Assembly: GCA_016790965.1 (NCBI GenBank)
Contig: JAEUNZ010000004.1
Span: forward strand, 1 to 64,000
Reading direction: 5' to 3'
From: SSSZ01 sp016790965
Lineage (GTDB): Bacteria > Pseudomonadota > Gammaproteobacteria > Burkholderiales > Rhodocyclaceae
Length of the DNA: 64,000 nucleotides
Made by a program: the position numbers and the translations under genes. Each line of letters starts with the position of its first letter. Within the stretch, counting starts at the first letter, position 1. Below, in pieces: positions 7,059 to 15,641 of the stretch. Below the pieces are notes generated by a model. The model was not told the origin of the DNA, made no database searches, and saw only the letters and a program-made list of their open reading frames with translations.

Positions 7059-7697
7059 CTACGCGTAATAGGCGGTGCGGGTCATGAATCGTGCTGCAAA
7101 TTTCATTGCCACAACTATCGGCATCGGCAAAGGGGAACCTCCAAGTTCCAGTGCCATCTCCGCGTGTTTAATTTCGTCGAGCCGCATCTGTTCTACTATC
7201 GCGCGGGACCTGAGGTCTTTCAGGGGAAGTTCACGCAAATGGCTGTTTAGATGCGCCTCCACTTGGCGCTCAGTCTCGACCAGGAATCCTAGATTCCACC
7301 GATCACCCGCCTCTCCGGCCAACGTACCCAGAGCGAATGCGCCACTGTACCAAAAGAGGTTCAGGCAACTTTTTCGCCCCTTGAGTTCGTAGATACGTTG
7401 CTCAGTCCAGGCCAAATGCTCGATTTCCTCGTTGGCCGCTTCGACCAGAGCGTCTCTAGTGGCGGAATTACGGGAGGTGAGGGCTTGCCCTTGGTAGAGT
7501 GCTTGCGCACAGATTTCTCCGACGTGATTCACACGCATCAGGCCGATTACGTGACGTCTTTCCACCTCGGACAGGTCTGCCTCAGGGATTTCCTTCCCCG
7601 GCCGCGGACGCACAGTTGTCGCTGGCGCCAAAAGTGTCCGAACGGTCTTGTCCACTTCTATTATGACCCTATCGAAACCCACGCTACTCTCCAGCAA
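7059..7697 (-). CDS. coq7: Demethoxyubiquinone hydroxylase Coq7
   Basis: Di-iron monooxygenase that hydroxylates the demethoxy ring in ubiquinone synthesis at the membrane. The 212-residue protein carries the carboxylate-bridged di-iron ligands: E61 in HVGEICAQ, E91 and H94 in NEEIEHLAW, and the second set in VEAHLNSH and DEIKHAEMA. The length is usual for the bacterial form. It stands alone on the minus strand, with 137 bp upstream before the CNP1-like gene's stop codon. Confidence 0.95.
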   Translation of the reverse strand: MLESSVGFDRVIIEVDKTVRTLLAPATTVRPRPGKEIPEADLSEVERRHVIGLMRVNHVGEICAQALYQGQALTSRNSATRDALVEAANEEIEHLAWTEQRIYELKGRKSCLNLFWYSGAFALGTLAGEAGDRWNLGFLVETERQVEAHLNSHLRELPLKDLRSRAIVEQMRLDEIKHAEMALELGGSPLPMPIVVAMKFAARFMTRTAYYA

Positions 7698-7834
7698 ATT
7701 ACATTACGGCGACAACTTCCCTGCCCCTCTGGACTGCCCGGAGAGGCCTATGACAATTGAAATGAGTACCTTCCCGGGCAAGAAAGCGCCGGACCCAGCG
7801 CCCAAATTTCCACGATCTCGGCCAACCTGACCGC

Positions 7835-8365
7835 TTACCAGAGCCGATTTCTGGGCGGATGCCCACCTCTGCGCAGGTTCTCAAGCGCCTCGTCACCCCG
7901 GACAACAATGACCCCATCCGGGCAGAAATACTCCAGGAAAAGGGTCGCGTGATGGCGATTGCCCCCTGCTTCGGAAATCTTTCGCCAATGCTCGCCCCTG
8001 GATTTTGACCAAGCCCCGTCACTCTGGCCCAACGCATACAAGCGCACCTCGCGGGTCTCACAGCGCATCCCTTCGAAGCTCACGTTCCGAACTCCAGAGG
8101 GCGCTGAAATGATCAGTGTATATCTCACGACGCCGTCCTGGCCGACTGAAAGAGACTTCGCGTCCACACAAAAACGATTGACGGTTGCGGCACTAACATA
8201 GAAGGACAGACAGTCCGCCTGATTCGGCGCCATAGGAAATCCAACCTCTGCTTCCTCCCAGCGCTGTAGACGAAAATCCTCTTCGACCTCGGCCACAGCG
8301 CTACCGGCCGCCCAAACCAGCAGTGCGGCGGTAACGCCTAAAACACAACCACTACACCGCGGCAT
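7835..8365 (-). CDS. CNP1-like family secreted protein
   Basis: A 176-residue exported protein of unknown function, matching the CNP1-like family of betaproteobacteria. Chosen start MPRCSGCVLG gives a signal peptide with hydrophobic core (residues 8-20) and AVA cleavage site before E26. Family hallmarks are the FYVSAATVNRF and GVVRYTLII segments and paired cysteines in MRCETRE and EYFCPDG. It overlaps the end of the CBS gene by 14 bp, so the two are likely cotranscribed. No enzymatic motif is visible. Confidence 0.85.
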   Translation of the reverse strand: MPRCSGCVLGVTAALLVWAAGSAVAEVEEDFRLQRWEEAEVGFPMAPNQADCLSFYVSAATVNRFCVDAKSLSVGQDGVVRYTLIISAPSGVRNVSFEGMRCETREVRLYALGQSDGAWSKSRGEHWRKISEAGGNRHHATLFLEYFCPDGVIVVRGDEALENLRRGGHPPRNRLW

Positions 8366-8957
8366 CTTGAGAAATGGCAGCCTCAATCTCGGCAAAAGTT
8401 CGGGCAACTTCAGTATTATGCATAGGAATCCCAAGTTGCCTTGCGACCTGGGATGCAGAAAAAATTCCCCTCACCATCTGCCGTTTGGCGACCACATCGT
8501 GGTCAACGACCAAGGCATGCTGCCGCCCAGTACGCTTCAGCGTCTCTACGATCGCGCCGACCCGCGCGCGCAAGACCTCGCCCATTTCGAGCACCTCGAT
8601 TTCAGACCCGGGGGTCATGACATCCACGACCCGAATCTCGTCATGCCGCATGCCTCGCTTGCTCACCATTTGCATGGGCCGCTCGCCAAGAATGTCGCGC
8701 GCCGTAACGACTCCGATAACATTAGCCCCTCGATCGACAACCAGGAGCGAGCGAACCCCCCGCGCGATCATGGCCTGATTGGCGACATCGATATGGGTCT
8801 CAGGATCTATCGTCGCGGCAGGGACCAGCTTGAGATCGGTCATAACCTCGAGAGCGGGCGACTCGACGGTAACCGGCTGCGGGGAAAACGACGCCGGCTG
8901 ATGATACCCAGCCCCAAGTTCCAGCCGGGTAGAGGTGAGCTTCTTTTCCGTTACCAT
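8352..8957 (-). CDS. Tandem CBS-domain protein
   Basis: A 201-residue cytoplasmic protein made of two CBS modules (about residues 38-95 and 108-180), which typically bind adenosyl nucleotides. The first module contains the characteristic GVRSLLVVD and VVTARDILGE strands; the second is degenerate, with a basic KRQMVRG stretch. No effector domain is attached, so it is a stand-alone sensor with an unknown partner. A strong GAGAAGGAG ribosome site precedes the ATG. Next to rppH upstream (15-bp gap) and the CNP1-like gene downstream (overlap). Confidence 0.85.
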   Translation of the reverse strand: MVTEKKLTSTRLELGAGYHQPASFSPQPVTVESPALEVMTDLKLVPAATIDPETHIDVANQAMIARGVRSLLVVDRGANVIGVVTARDILGERPMQMVSKRGMRHDEIRVVDVMTPGSEIEVLEMGEVLRARVGAIVETLKRTGRQHALVVDHDVVAKRQMVRGIFSASQVARQLGIPMHNTEVARTFAEIEAAISQDAAV

Positions 8958-8972
8958 GATTTCTCCTTCTCC

Positions 8973-9533
8973 TTACGCGGGTTGATCATCCTTCGTCAGC
9001 TTGTGGGAGTCAGATTCATTTGCCTGCTTTCGGTTCCGGCGGCGCAATCCGTGCCTACGATCCGCATCCAGATAGCGGACCAACTCGTTAAGCGCTAACT
9101 GGTAAACATTGCGCTTGAACTCAATGACTACATCCAGAGGCACCCAGTAGTCGTTCCAACGCCATGCATCGAATTCAGGTTTTTCCGTCGCCCTAAGGCT
9201 CACGTCAGTATCACGGCCTACCAACCGCAGCAGATACCAGATTTGCTTCTGCCCGCGATATGAACCGCGCCACTCCCGCTTGATCCACTGTGTCGGCACC
9301 TCATAGCGCAACCAGCCCTTGGTCCGTCCGAGGATTTGCACATGCTCGGGCTTGAGGCCCACCTCCTCGTAGAGTTCGCGATACATAGCATCCTCGGGAG
9401 ATTCACCGCGCTTGATACCGCCCTGCGGGAACTGCCACGAATGCTCGCGTATGCGCTTACCCCAGAAAACCTCGTTCTTGGCGTTACATAGAATGATGCC
9501 GACGTTCGGGCGATAGCCTTCACGATCGAGCAT
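8973..9533 (-). CDS. rppH: RNA pyrophosphohydrolase
   Basis: Nudix hydrolase that removes pyrophosphate from the 5' end of mRNAs and starts their decay. The Nudix box spans about residues 38-60 (GGIKRGESPEDAMYRELYEE, then VG), after an N-terminal MLDREGYRPNVGIIL that is diagnostic for RppH. The start at 9533 (186 residues) is preferred to longer versions because AGGAAA precedes it at the right distance. The C-terminal tail (RRHGLRRRNRKQ) is basic and may contact RNA. It is divergent from proS. Confidence 0.96.
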   Translation of the reverse strand: MLDREGYRPNVGIILCNAKNEVFWGKRIREHSWQFPQGGIKRGESPEDAMYRELYEEVGLKPEHVQILGRTKGWLRYEVPTQWIKREWRGSYRGQKQIWYLLRLVGRDTDVSLRATEKPEFDAWRWNDYWVPLDVVIEFKRNVYQLALNELVRYLDADRRHGLRRRNRKQANESDSHKLTKDDQPA

Positions 9534-9644
9534 AGATTTTCCTGCTATAACTTTGGTTGCGTTCATTCTTTCACAAAGGCGGCCCGCTTGCAAAAGATAG
9601 GCCCCGTGTAGAATTTCGGCTTTTGCCCTGTCCGAGAGCCCGCC

Positions 9645-11375
9645 ATGCGTACGACCAAGTTCTTCTTCACGACACTCAAGGAAGCCCCTTCAGACGCCGA
9701 GGTCGTCAGCCAGAAATTGATGCTGAGGGCAGGGCTCATCAAGAGAGCCGCAGCGGGGATTTACACCTGGATGCCGCTCGGGCTTCGCGTATTGCGTAAA
9801 GTCGAAAGCATCGTCCGCGAAGAGATGAACCGGGGAGGTGCGCAGGAATTGCTTATGCCCGCCGTTCAACCAGCCGAACTCTGGCAGGAATCACGCCGCT
9901 GGGACCACTACGGGCCCGAATTGTTGCGATTCAAAGATCGGCACCAGCGCGACTTCGTCATCGGTCCGACTCACGAAGAGGTCATCACCGATATCGTACG
10001 ACGGGACGTCAAGAGCTACCGTCAGCTACCAATCCACCTCTACCAGATTCAGACCAAGTTCAGAGACGAAATTCGGCCACGTTTCGGCGTCATGCGCGGC
10101 CGCGAGTTCCTCATGAAGGACGGCTATTCGTTTCATTCCTCATTCGCTGACCTGGAACGCGAATACCGCAACATGTACGAGACATATGGCCGCATCTTCA
10201 GCAGGCTCGGCCTTCGCTTTCGGGCAGTAGCGGCTGATACGGGATCGATTGGTGGAACGGGATCCCACGAATTCCATGTCCTCGCGGACTCCGGCGAGGA
10301 CGCTATCGCCTTTTGTCCAAGCTCCGATTACGCCGCCAACGTCGAACTCGCGGAAGCTGTTGCCCCGCCCCTGGCCAGACCTAACCCCCTGGCAGCCCTT
10401 GAGAAGGTCACGACCCCCGGGCAGACTGCCTGCGCTGACGTCGCGGCGTTCCTGCAGACCACATCGGACCGAATTGTCAAATCAATTGCAGTGGTCTGCG
10501 ACGGTGACCAGGGTGTGAAATCTTTTGCCTTGTTGCTTCTGCGGGGTGACCACGAACTCAATGAGATCAAGGTTGGAAAACTTGCCGGCCTTTCGCCATT
10601 CCGGTTCGCGTCTGAAGTCGAGATTGTCGATCATCTGGGATGCAAGCCGGGCTTCATCGGGCCGGTTGGCGTAGATATGAAGCGGGTAAGGGTGATCGCC
10701 GACCGCAGTGTCGCCGCACTTTCGGATTTCATCTGTGGCGCCAACGAACCCGATACACACCTGACCGGGGTCAATTTTGCGCGAGACCTGCCTGAACCCG
10801 AAGTCGCCGATATCAGAAATGTCGTCCCCGGCGACCCCTCGCCCGATGGTACCGGTCATCTGGAATTGTGCCGAGGCATTGAGGTCGGGCACATCTTCCA
10901 ACTGCGCCGCAAGTATTCGGAGTCGCTCCAATGTAGCTACTTGGACGAAACCGGCAAGAGCCAGTTCATGGAGATGGGTTGCTATGGCATCGGTGTGACC
11001 CGCATCGTCGGCGCAGCAATCGAACAGGGCAACGACGAAAAGGGAATTGTATTTCCGACCGCCATCGCCCCCTGGGAGATCGCGATCATCCCAATGGGTT
11101 ACAAGAAGAGCGAACCGGTGCGCGTGGCTGCGGACGCGCTGTATCGAGAACTCGCCGATGCCGGTATAGACGTCATTCTGGATGATCGCGACGAGCGTCC
11201 CGGAGTGATGTTCGCCGATATGGAACTGATCGGAATTCCCCACCGCCTTGTAGTGGGCGAGCGGGGTCTTATGGAAGGGCGGGTGGAATACAAGGGGCGA
11301 CGCGCCAGAGAATCCGAGATGCTTCCCCGCGAATCCATCATCTCGGTACTCCGGACAAAACTGTGCTCAGGTTGA
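9645..11375 (+). CDS. proS: Prolyl-tRNA synthetase
   Basis: Class II synthetase that charges tRNA(Pro). The 576-residue length matches the bacterial ProRS form with an inserted editing domain (about residues 225-410) that clears Ala-tRNA(Pro). Motif 2 is seen around residues 140-160 (RPRFGVMRGREFLMKDGYSF). The C-terminal anticodon-binding domain contains DERPGVMFADMELIGIPHRL. It begins a plus-strand unit: the lytic transglycosylase gene starts 13 bp before its end. Confidence 0.98.
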   Translation: MRTTKFFFTTLKEAPSDAEVVSQKLMLRAGLIKRAAAGIYTWMPLGLRVLRKVESIVREEMNRGGAQELLMPAVQPAELWQESRRWDHYGPELLRFKDRHQRDFVIGPTHEEVITDIVRRDVKSYRQLPIHLYQIQTKFRDEIRPRFGVMRGREFLMKDGYSFHSSFADLEREYRNMYETYGRIFSRLGLRFRAVAADTGSIGGTGSHEFHVLADSGEDAIAFCPSSDYAANVELAEAVAPPLARPNPLAALEKVTTPGQTACADVAAFLQTTSDRIVKSIAVVCDGDQGVKSFALLLLRGDHELNEIKVGKLAGLSPFRFASEVEIVDHLGCKPGFIGPVGVDMKRVRVIADRSVAALSDFICGANEPDTHLTGVNFARDLPEPEVADIRNVVPGDPSPDGTGHLELCRGIEVGHIFQLRRKYSESLQCSYLDETGKSQFMEMGCYGIGVTRIVGAAIEQGNDEKGIVFPTAIAPWEIAIIPMGYKKSEPVRVAADALYRELADAGIDVILDDRDERPGVMFADMELIGIPHRLVVGERGLMEGRVEYKGRRARESEMLPRESIISVLRTKLCSG

Positions 11376-11962
11376 TCACAGCGCTGTGCGTAGCCGCCCT
11401 TTCCGGCGCAACTTTGGCCGGAGCCCAGAAGTATGAACCTCTATCGGCAAGCGTTCAGGCGGCTTTGCATAAGGCGGTTTCGGATGCCCGCCCGTCGGCA
11501 AGTTCGTTTCGCAATCCGATAGAAGCGGCCAACTGGCTCGCGGAGATGTCGCGGCGACTCGAGAAGCGCATCGCAAACCGGGACTACCGAATTGAACTAT
11601 TGCGCACCGTCCATTACGAGGCGACGCGGGCCGGACTCGATCCGCAATTGGTTCTAGGATTGATGCAGGTCGAATCCGGGTTCCGCAAATATGCCGTTTC
11701 CTCTGCGGGAGCCCGAGGTTACATGCAGGTAATGCCATTCTGGATTAAGGTCATCGGCCGCCCGGACGACAACCTCTTCCACCTGCGAACCAATCTGCGC
11801 TATGGATGCACCATTCTGCGGCACTACCTGGATATCGAAAAAGGTGATCTATATCGGGCCCTGGGTCGCTACAACGGCAGCCTAGGAAAACCAGAGTACC
11901 CGAACATGGTACGTGCCTCCTGGGAACGCAACTGGGGCTGGCAACCACTCCCACGCACCTGA
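11363..11962 (+). CDS. Lytic transglycosylase (SLT domain)
   Basis: Periplasmic murein-cleaving enzyme. The 199-residue protein has an N-terminal signal peptide (hydrophobic residues 3-20) and an SLT domain from about residue 83. The catalytic glutamate is E104 in MQVESGF, followed by AGARGYMQVMP and the conserved RYNGS motif. The GTG start overlaps the end of proS, implying translational coupling, which is common for this pair in betaproteobacteria. No cell-wall binding module is attached. Confidence 0.9.
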   Translation: MLRLITALCVAALSGATLAGAQKYEPLSASVQAALHKAVSDARPSASSFRNPIEAANWLAEMSRRLEKRIANRDYRIELLRTVHYEATRAGLDPQLVLGLMQVESGFRKYAVSSAGARGYMQVMPFWIKVIGRPDDNLFHLRTNLRYGCTILRHYLDIEKGDLYRALGRYNGSLGKPEYPNMVRASWERNWGWQPLPRT

Positions 11963-12059
11963 CGCCCGGCTCGTTCCGTGACGACCCGAGAGGCAGGATG
12001 GACAGGATTCCCCAGAAGCGCCCCGCACAAAACGAGGCGCCAAAGGGATTCCGCGCGAC

Positions 12060-13415
12060 TCAGCGCCCCCCGGGTAGCATCCCCCGCATTCCCCGCATGA
12101 GCTTACCGACCCCACCTTTGGTCAGTTGCTTCATCATCTTCTGTGACTGTTCGAACTGATTCAGCAGACGGTTGACCTCCTGCACCTGGACTCCCGCACC
12201 GGCCGCAATTCGGCGCTTGCGGCTTGCCTTGATGATATCCGGCCTGGCCCGCTCCGCTGGCGTCATCGAATTGATGATCCCCTCGATTCGACCCACCATT
12301 TTTACCTCTGCGCCAACCGGCATCTGACCCGCCATTTGCGCCACCTGCGCTGGCATTTTGTCGAGCAACGCGCTGAGTCCGCCCATTTTGCGCATTTGTC
12401 CCATCTGCTCTTTGAAGTCGTTGAGATCGAACCCCTTACCGGACTTGAGTTTCTTCGCAAACGCGACCGCCTGCTCCTCGTCAATGCCCTTCTTGGCCTC
12501 TTCAATCAGGGAAAGGACGTCCCCCATACCGAGGATACGGGAAGCCATCCGTTCCGGATGAAAGGCTTCGATTCCTCCCAGCTTTTCGCCGACTCCCGCG
12601 AACTTGATTGGCTTGCCCGTCACCTGACGGACCGAGAGGGCGGCGCCTCCACGGGCGTCACCGTCAAGTTTGGTCAAGACCACACCGGTGAGCGGTAGCG
12701 CTTCATTAAATGCGCGAGCGGTGTTGACCGCATCCTGACCCAGCATTGCATCGACCACAAAGAGGGTCTCAATAGGCCTCACTGCCGCGTGCAGACGCTT
12801 GATCTCGGCCATCATCTCTTCGTCTATGGCCAGGCGCCCCGCCGTATCGACCAACAGGACGTCATGGTAGTGCCGCTTTGCCCAATCGACCGCTGCCAGG
12901 GCGATCGCCTCTGGCTTTTCCCCAGTCGACGATGGGAAAAAATCGACGCCAGCCTGTCCGGCCACCGATCTCAGTTGATCGATGGCGGCGGGGCGGTAAA
13001 CGTCGCAGGACACCACGAGCACTTTTTTCTTCTGTGTTTCCCGCAAGAGTTTGGCCAACTTTCCCACGGTGGTGGTCTTTCCAGCACCTTGCAGACCTGC
13101 CATGAGCACCACTGCAGGCGGCTGGGTCGCGAAACTGATGCCCTCGTGCGCCTCCCCCATGATCCGGGAAAGCTCCCTGTGGACCACACCAACCAAGGCC
13201 TGGCCGGGGCTCAAGGATCCGATCACCTCCTCACCCACTGCCTTTTCCTTCACCGCGGCGATAAATTCCTTGACCACCTGCAAGGCGACATCGGCCTCCA
13301 GCAAGGCCATGCGGACCTCACGAAGCGCATCAGCGATATTGGATTCGGTGAGGCGCGCTTCGCCCTTGAGCGTCTTCATGACGCGGGCGAGCCTCTGGGT
13401 CAGGTTGTCGAGCAT
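12060..13415 (-). CDS. ffh: Signal recognition particle protein Ffh
   Basis: GTPase of the signal recognition particle, targeting membrane proteins to the translocon. The 451-residue protein shows the N domain, the G1 loop GLQGAGKT (residues 107-114), DTAGRLAIDEE and TKLDGDARGG in the G domain. The methionine-rich M domain ends with MRGMRGMLPGG. Length is typical. It is divergent from the CcsA-like gene, with only 29 bp between start codons. Confidence 0.98.
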   Translation of the reverse strand: MLDNLTQRLARVMKTLKGEARLTESNIADALREVRMALLEADVALQVVKEFIAAVKEKAVGEEVIGSLSPGQALVGVVHRELSRIMGEAHEGISFATQPPAVVLMAGLQGAGKTTTVGKLAKLLRETQKKKVLVVSCDVYRPAAIDQLRSVAGQAGVDFFPSSTGEKPEAIALAAVDWAKRHYHDVLLVDTAGRLAIDEEMMAEIKRLHAAVRPIETLFVVDAMLGQDAVNTARAFNEALPLTGVVLTKLDGDARGGAALSVRQVTGKPIKFAGVGEKLGGIEAFHPERMASRILGMGDVLSLIEEAKKGIDEEQAVAFAKKLKSGKGFDLNDFKEQMGQMRKMGGLSALLDKMPAQVAQMAGQMPVGAEVKMVGRIEGIINSMTPAERARPDIIKASRKRRIAAGAGVQVQEVNRLLNQFEQSQKMMKQLTKGGVGKLMRGMRGMLPGGR

Positions 13416-13432
13416 GGGATTAGGGCTTCGTT

Positions 13433-13438
13433 TAGAAT
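13433..13438 (+). promoter_or_regulatory. -10 box very close to the CcsA-like start codon
   Basis: TAGAAT sits seven bases before the ATG at 13445, so a transcript from it would start at or next to the start codon. No consensus -35 is found at the proper distance. Confidence 0.3.
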
Positions 13439-13444
13439 GGGCGA

Positions 13445-14281
13445 ATGGGCGCTATTGTAATTCAGCTGATGCCGCACATTCTGGCAGCCGCACTGTACGG
13501 GGGACTCGGCTACCATTTCTGGAATTCCCGCTGGCGAGAAATTGACAGGCCTCGCGTTGCCGCCCCCATGCAATCCTGGGAGCGCGCAGCGATCGGCGGC
13601 ACTTTGCTAGTCCATGGGTTTGGCATACACAGTGCCCTGTTCAGCGAAGTCGGCATGCGCTTCTCGTTCAGCTTCGCGCTCTCCCTGATGATGGCCCTGG
13701 CTGTGCTCATCTACTGGCTGGAGAGCTTCATGGCCCGCATGGAGGGCCTGCAGCCCATGGTGCTCCCCTTGGCAGCCATCTGCGCGCTACTTCCTGCCAT
13801 CTTCCCCCACGTTCATCTGGTAGCACACGCCGACGCAACTGGCTTCAAGCTCCACTTCCTTGCGGCAATGCTTGCCTATAGCCTGTTTACCCTGTCGGCA
13901 CTCCACGCCATATTCATGGGATTCACCGAGCGTGCCCTGCACCAGCGTACGCTGACCCGCAGCCTCGCCAGCCTGCCGCCGCTCCTGACCATGGAAAAGC
14001 TGCTTTTTCGCATGCTTCTTATGGGCTTCGTTCTGCTCAGCCTTACCCTGGGAAGTGGCGTCTTCTTCTCGGAAATGATTTTCGGCAGGGCAATCAAACT
14101 CGACCACAAGACCCTATTCGCCTTTGCCTCCTGGGCCATATTTGCCACCCTGCTGGTCGGTCGGCATGCCTGGGGCTGGCGCGGAAAAAAAGCCTTGCAC
14201 TGGACCCTATCTGGATTTGCGGTGCTCTTATTGGCCTACGTGGGCAGCCGCTTCGTCGCTGAAGTCATTCTCGGGCACTGA
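13445..14281 (+). CDS. CcsA/YpjD-like cytochrome c assembly membrane protein
   Basis: An integral membrane protein of 278 residues with about eight hydrophobic segments, matching the CcsA/ResC superfamily in its short YpjD-like form often found beside ffh in proteobacteria. Conserved features include HVHLVAHA and the late SGVFFSEMIFGRAIKLDHKT segment. Larger relatives present haem to cytochromes; for this short form the role is unproven. The start codon has no recognisable ribosome site, and a -10-like box lies seven bases upstream, so the mRNA may be leaderless, or a later Met (13469) may be used. A CorC-like gene follows after 6 bp. Confidence 0.8.
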   Translation: MGAIVIQLMPHILAAALYGGLGYHFWNSRWREIDRPRVAAPMQSWERAAIGGTLLVHGFGIHSALFSEVGMRFSFSFALSLMMALAVLIYWLESFMARMEGLQPMVLPLAAICALLPAIFPHVHLVAHADATGFKLHFLAAMLAYSLFTLSALHAIFMGFTERALHQRTLTRSLASLPPLLTMEKLLFRMLLMGFVLLSLTLGSGVFFSEMIFGRAIKLDHKTLFAFASWAIFATLLVGRHAWGWRGKKALHWTLSGFAVLLLAYVGSRFVAEVILGH

Positions 14282-14287
14282 TCCGCC

Positions 14288-15556
14288 TTGAGCGAGATTC
14301 CACTTTCGGCTCTATCGCTGACGCTCGTCGCCCTCTTGGCGCTGTCCGGCTTTTTTTCGCTGAGCGAAACGGCGATGATGGCGTCGAACCGCTTTCGGCT
14401 GCGCCATCTGGCCCAGAATGGGCACCGGGGAGCCCAGGTAACGCTTGCTCTGTTGGATCGCACCGACAAGCTCCTGGGTGTAATTCTTCTCGGCAACAAC
14501 CTCATCAACTCGGCTGCCGCTACGCTGGTTAGTGTCATCACCATAGAGTTGTTCGGCGAAGGAAAATGGGCACTTGGAATTGCAACGCTGTGCATCACAT
14601 TCGCCATTCTGGTTTTCTCCGAGATCACCCCCAAGATCATCGGTGCCACTTACGCCGACAAGCTGGCCTTGGGCCTGGGTTTCATACTTACTCCGCTTCT
14701 CCGACTATTTTATCCCGTAGTCTGGTTCGTCAATCTATTCGCTGCCGGACTCCTGCGCCTTCTCCGTCTGTCTCCCACGCCGGAGCAGGAATCGGCTCGA
14801 CTCTCGCCCGAGGAATTGCGCTCCCTAGTCCTTGAATCGGCCCATCTGATCCCGGCCAAGCACCGGACCATCCTATCCAACCTGTTCGATCTCAATGCCA
14901 TTACCGTAGAGGACGTCATGACGCCCCGGGCCCAGATCGAAATCCTGGACATCGACCGCCCCTGGGACGAGGTACTCGACCAGATGGGCACCAGTCACCA
15001 TAGCCGCCTTCCGGTCTGCCGCGAGTCACTAGACCAATTGCTGGGCGTCCTCGCCCTTCGGCGCGTGCTGGGGGAAGCCAATCGCGGCCCCCTCAGGGAA
15101 GAGACGATCATGGATCTGCTGACCGATCCCTACTACGTGCCTGCCGGGACCGCGGCTTTCACACAATTGGCCTACTTCCAGGAGAATCGCCAGCGGATCG
15201 GCTTTGTGGTCGACGAATACGGCGACATTCTTGGACTGCTGACCCTGGAGGACATCATTGAAGAAATCGTGGGGAAATTCACCACATCGCTCCCTGGTCT
15301 GGACAACTCAATTACTTGGGACAGTGAAGGTATAGCACTCGTCGAAGGTAGCCGACTCCTGCGTGACATAAACCGAATGCTGACGCTGGATCTCCCCGTA
15401 GATGGCCCCAAGACCCTCAACGGCCTTATCTTGGAGCAACTCCAGGAAATCCCTGAAGCCGGGGTAAGCGTCAAGATTGCGGGCGTTGCCATTGAGGTCG
15501 TCTATACCGAGGACCGCAGCGTCAAGACAGCACGCCTGTTCCGCCCCCAAACCTAG
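14288..15556 (+). CDS. HlyC/CorC-family membrane protein (DUF21, CBS pair, CorC domain)
   Basis: A 422-residue inner-membrane protein. It has a DUF21 region with four hydrophobic segments (about residues 8-165), a CBS pair (about 205-325, with EDVMTPRAQIEILD and FVVDEYGDILGLLTLEDIIE) and a C-terminal CorC/HlyC domain. The architecture resembles magnesium/cobalt efflux proteins (CorB/YfjD type); substrate is not shown. The reading frame has no ATG before the first membrane segment, so the TTG at 14288, 6 bp after the upstream gene, is the best start. Likely cotranscribed with the CcsA-like gene. Confidence 0.88.
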   Translation: MSEIPLSALSLTLVALLALSGFFSLSETAMMASNRFRLRHLAQNGHRGAQVTLALLDRTDKLLGVILLGNNLINSAAATLVSVITIELFGEGKWALGIATLCITFAILVFSEITPKIIGATYADKLALGLGFILTPLLRLFYPVVWFVNLFAAGLLRLLRLSPTPEQESARLSPEELRSLVLESAHLIPAKHRTILSNLFDLNAITVEDVMTPRAQIEILDIDRPWDEVLDQMGTSHHSRLPVCRESLDQLLGVLALRRVLGEANRGPLREETIMDLLTDPYYVPAGTAAFTQLAYFQENRQRIGFVVDEYGDILGLLTLEDIIEEIVGKFTTSLPGLDNSITWDSEGIALVEGSRLLRDINRMLTLDLPVDGPKTLNGLILEQLQEIPEAGVSVKIAGVAIEVVYTEDRSVKTARLFRPQT

Positions 15557-15641
15557 GCGATTCCCGCGCCCGAGAAGGCTTTACAAACCTTGGGCTACGT
15601 AGCATCATCGCCAGGATGTATTCGGCATTTGATCTATTCTG

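Noticed and set aside
8367..9098. 243-codon plus-strand frame across the CBS and rppH genes
   Set aside because: Antisense to two well-supported genes and lacking any motif.
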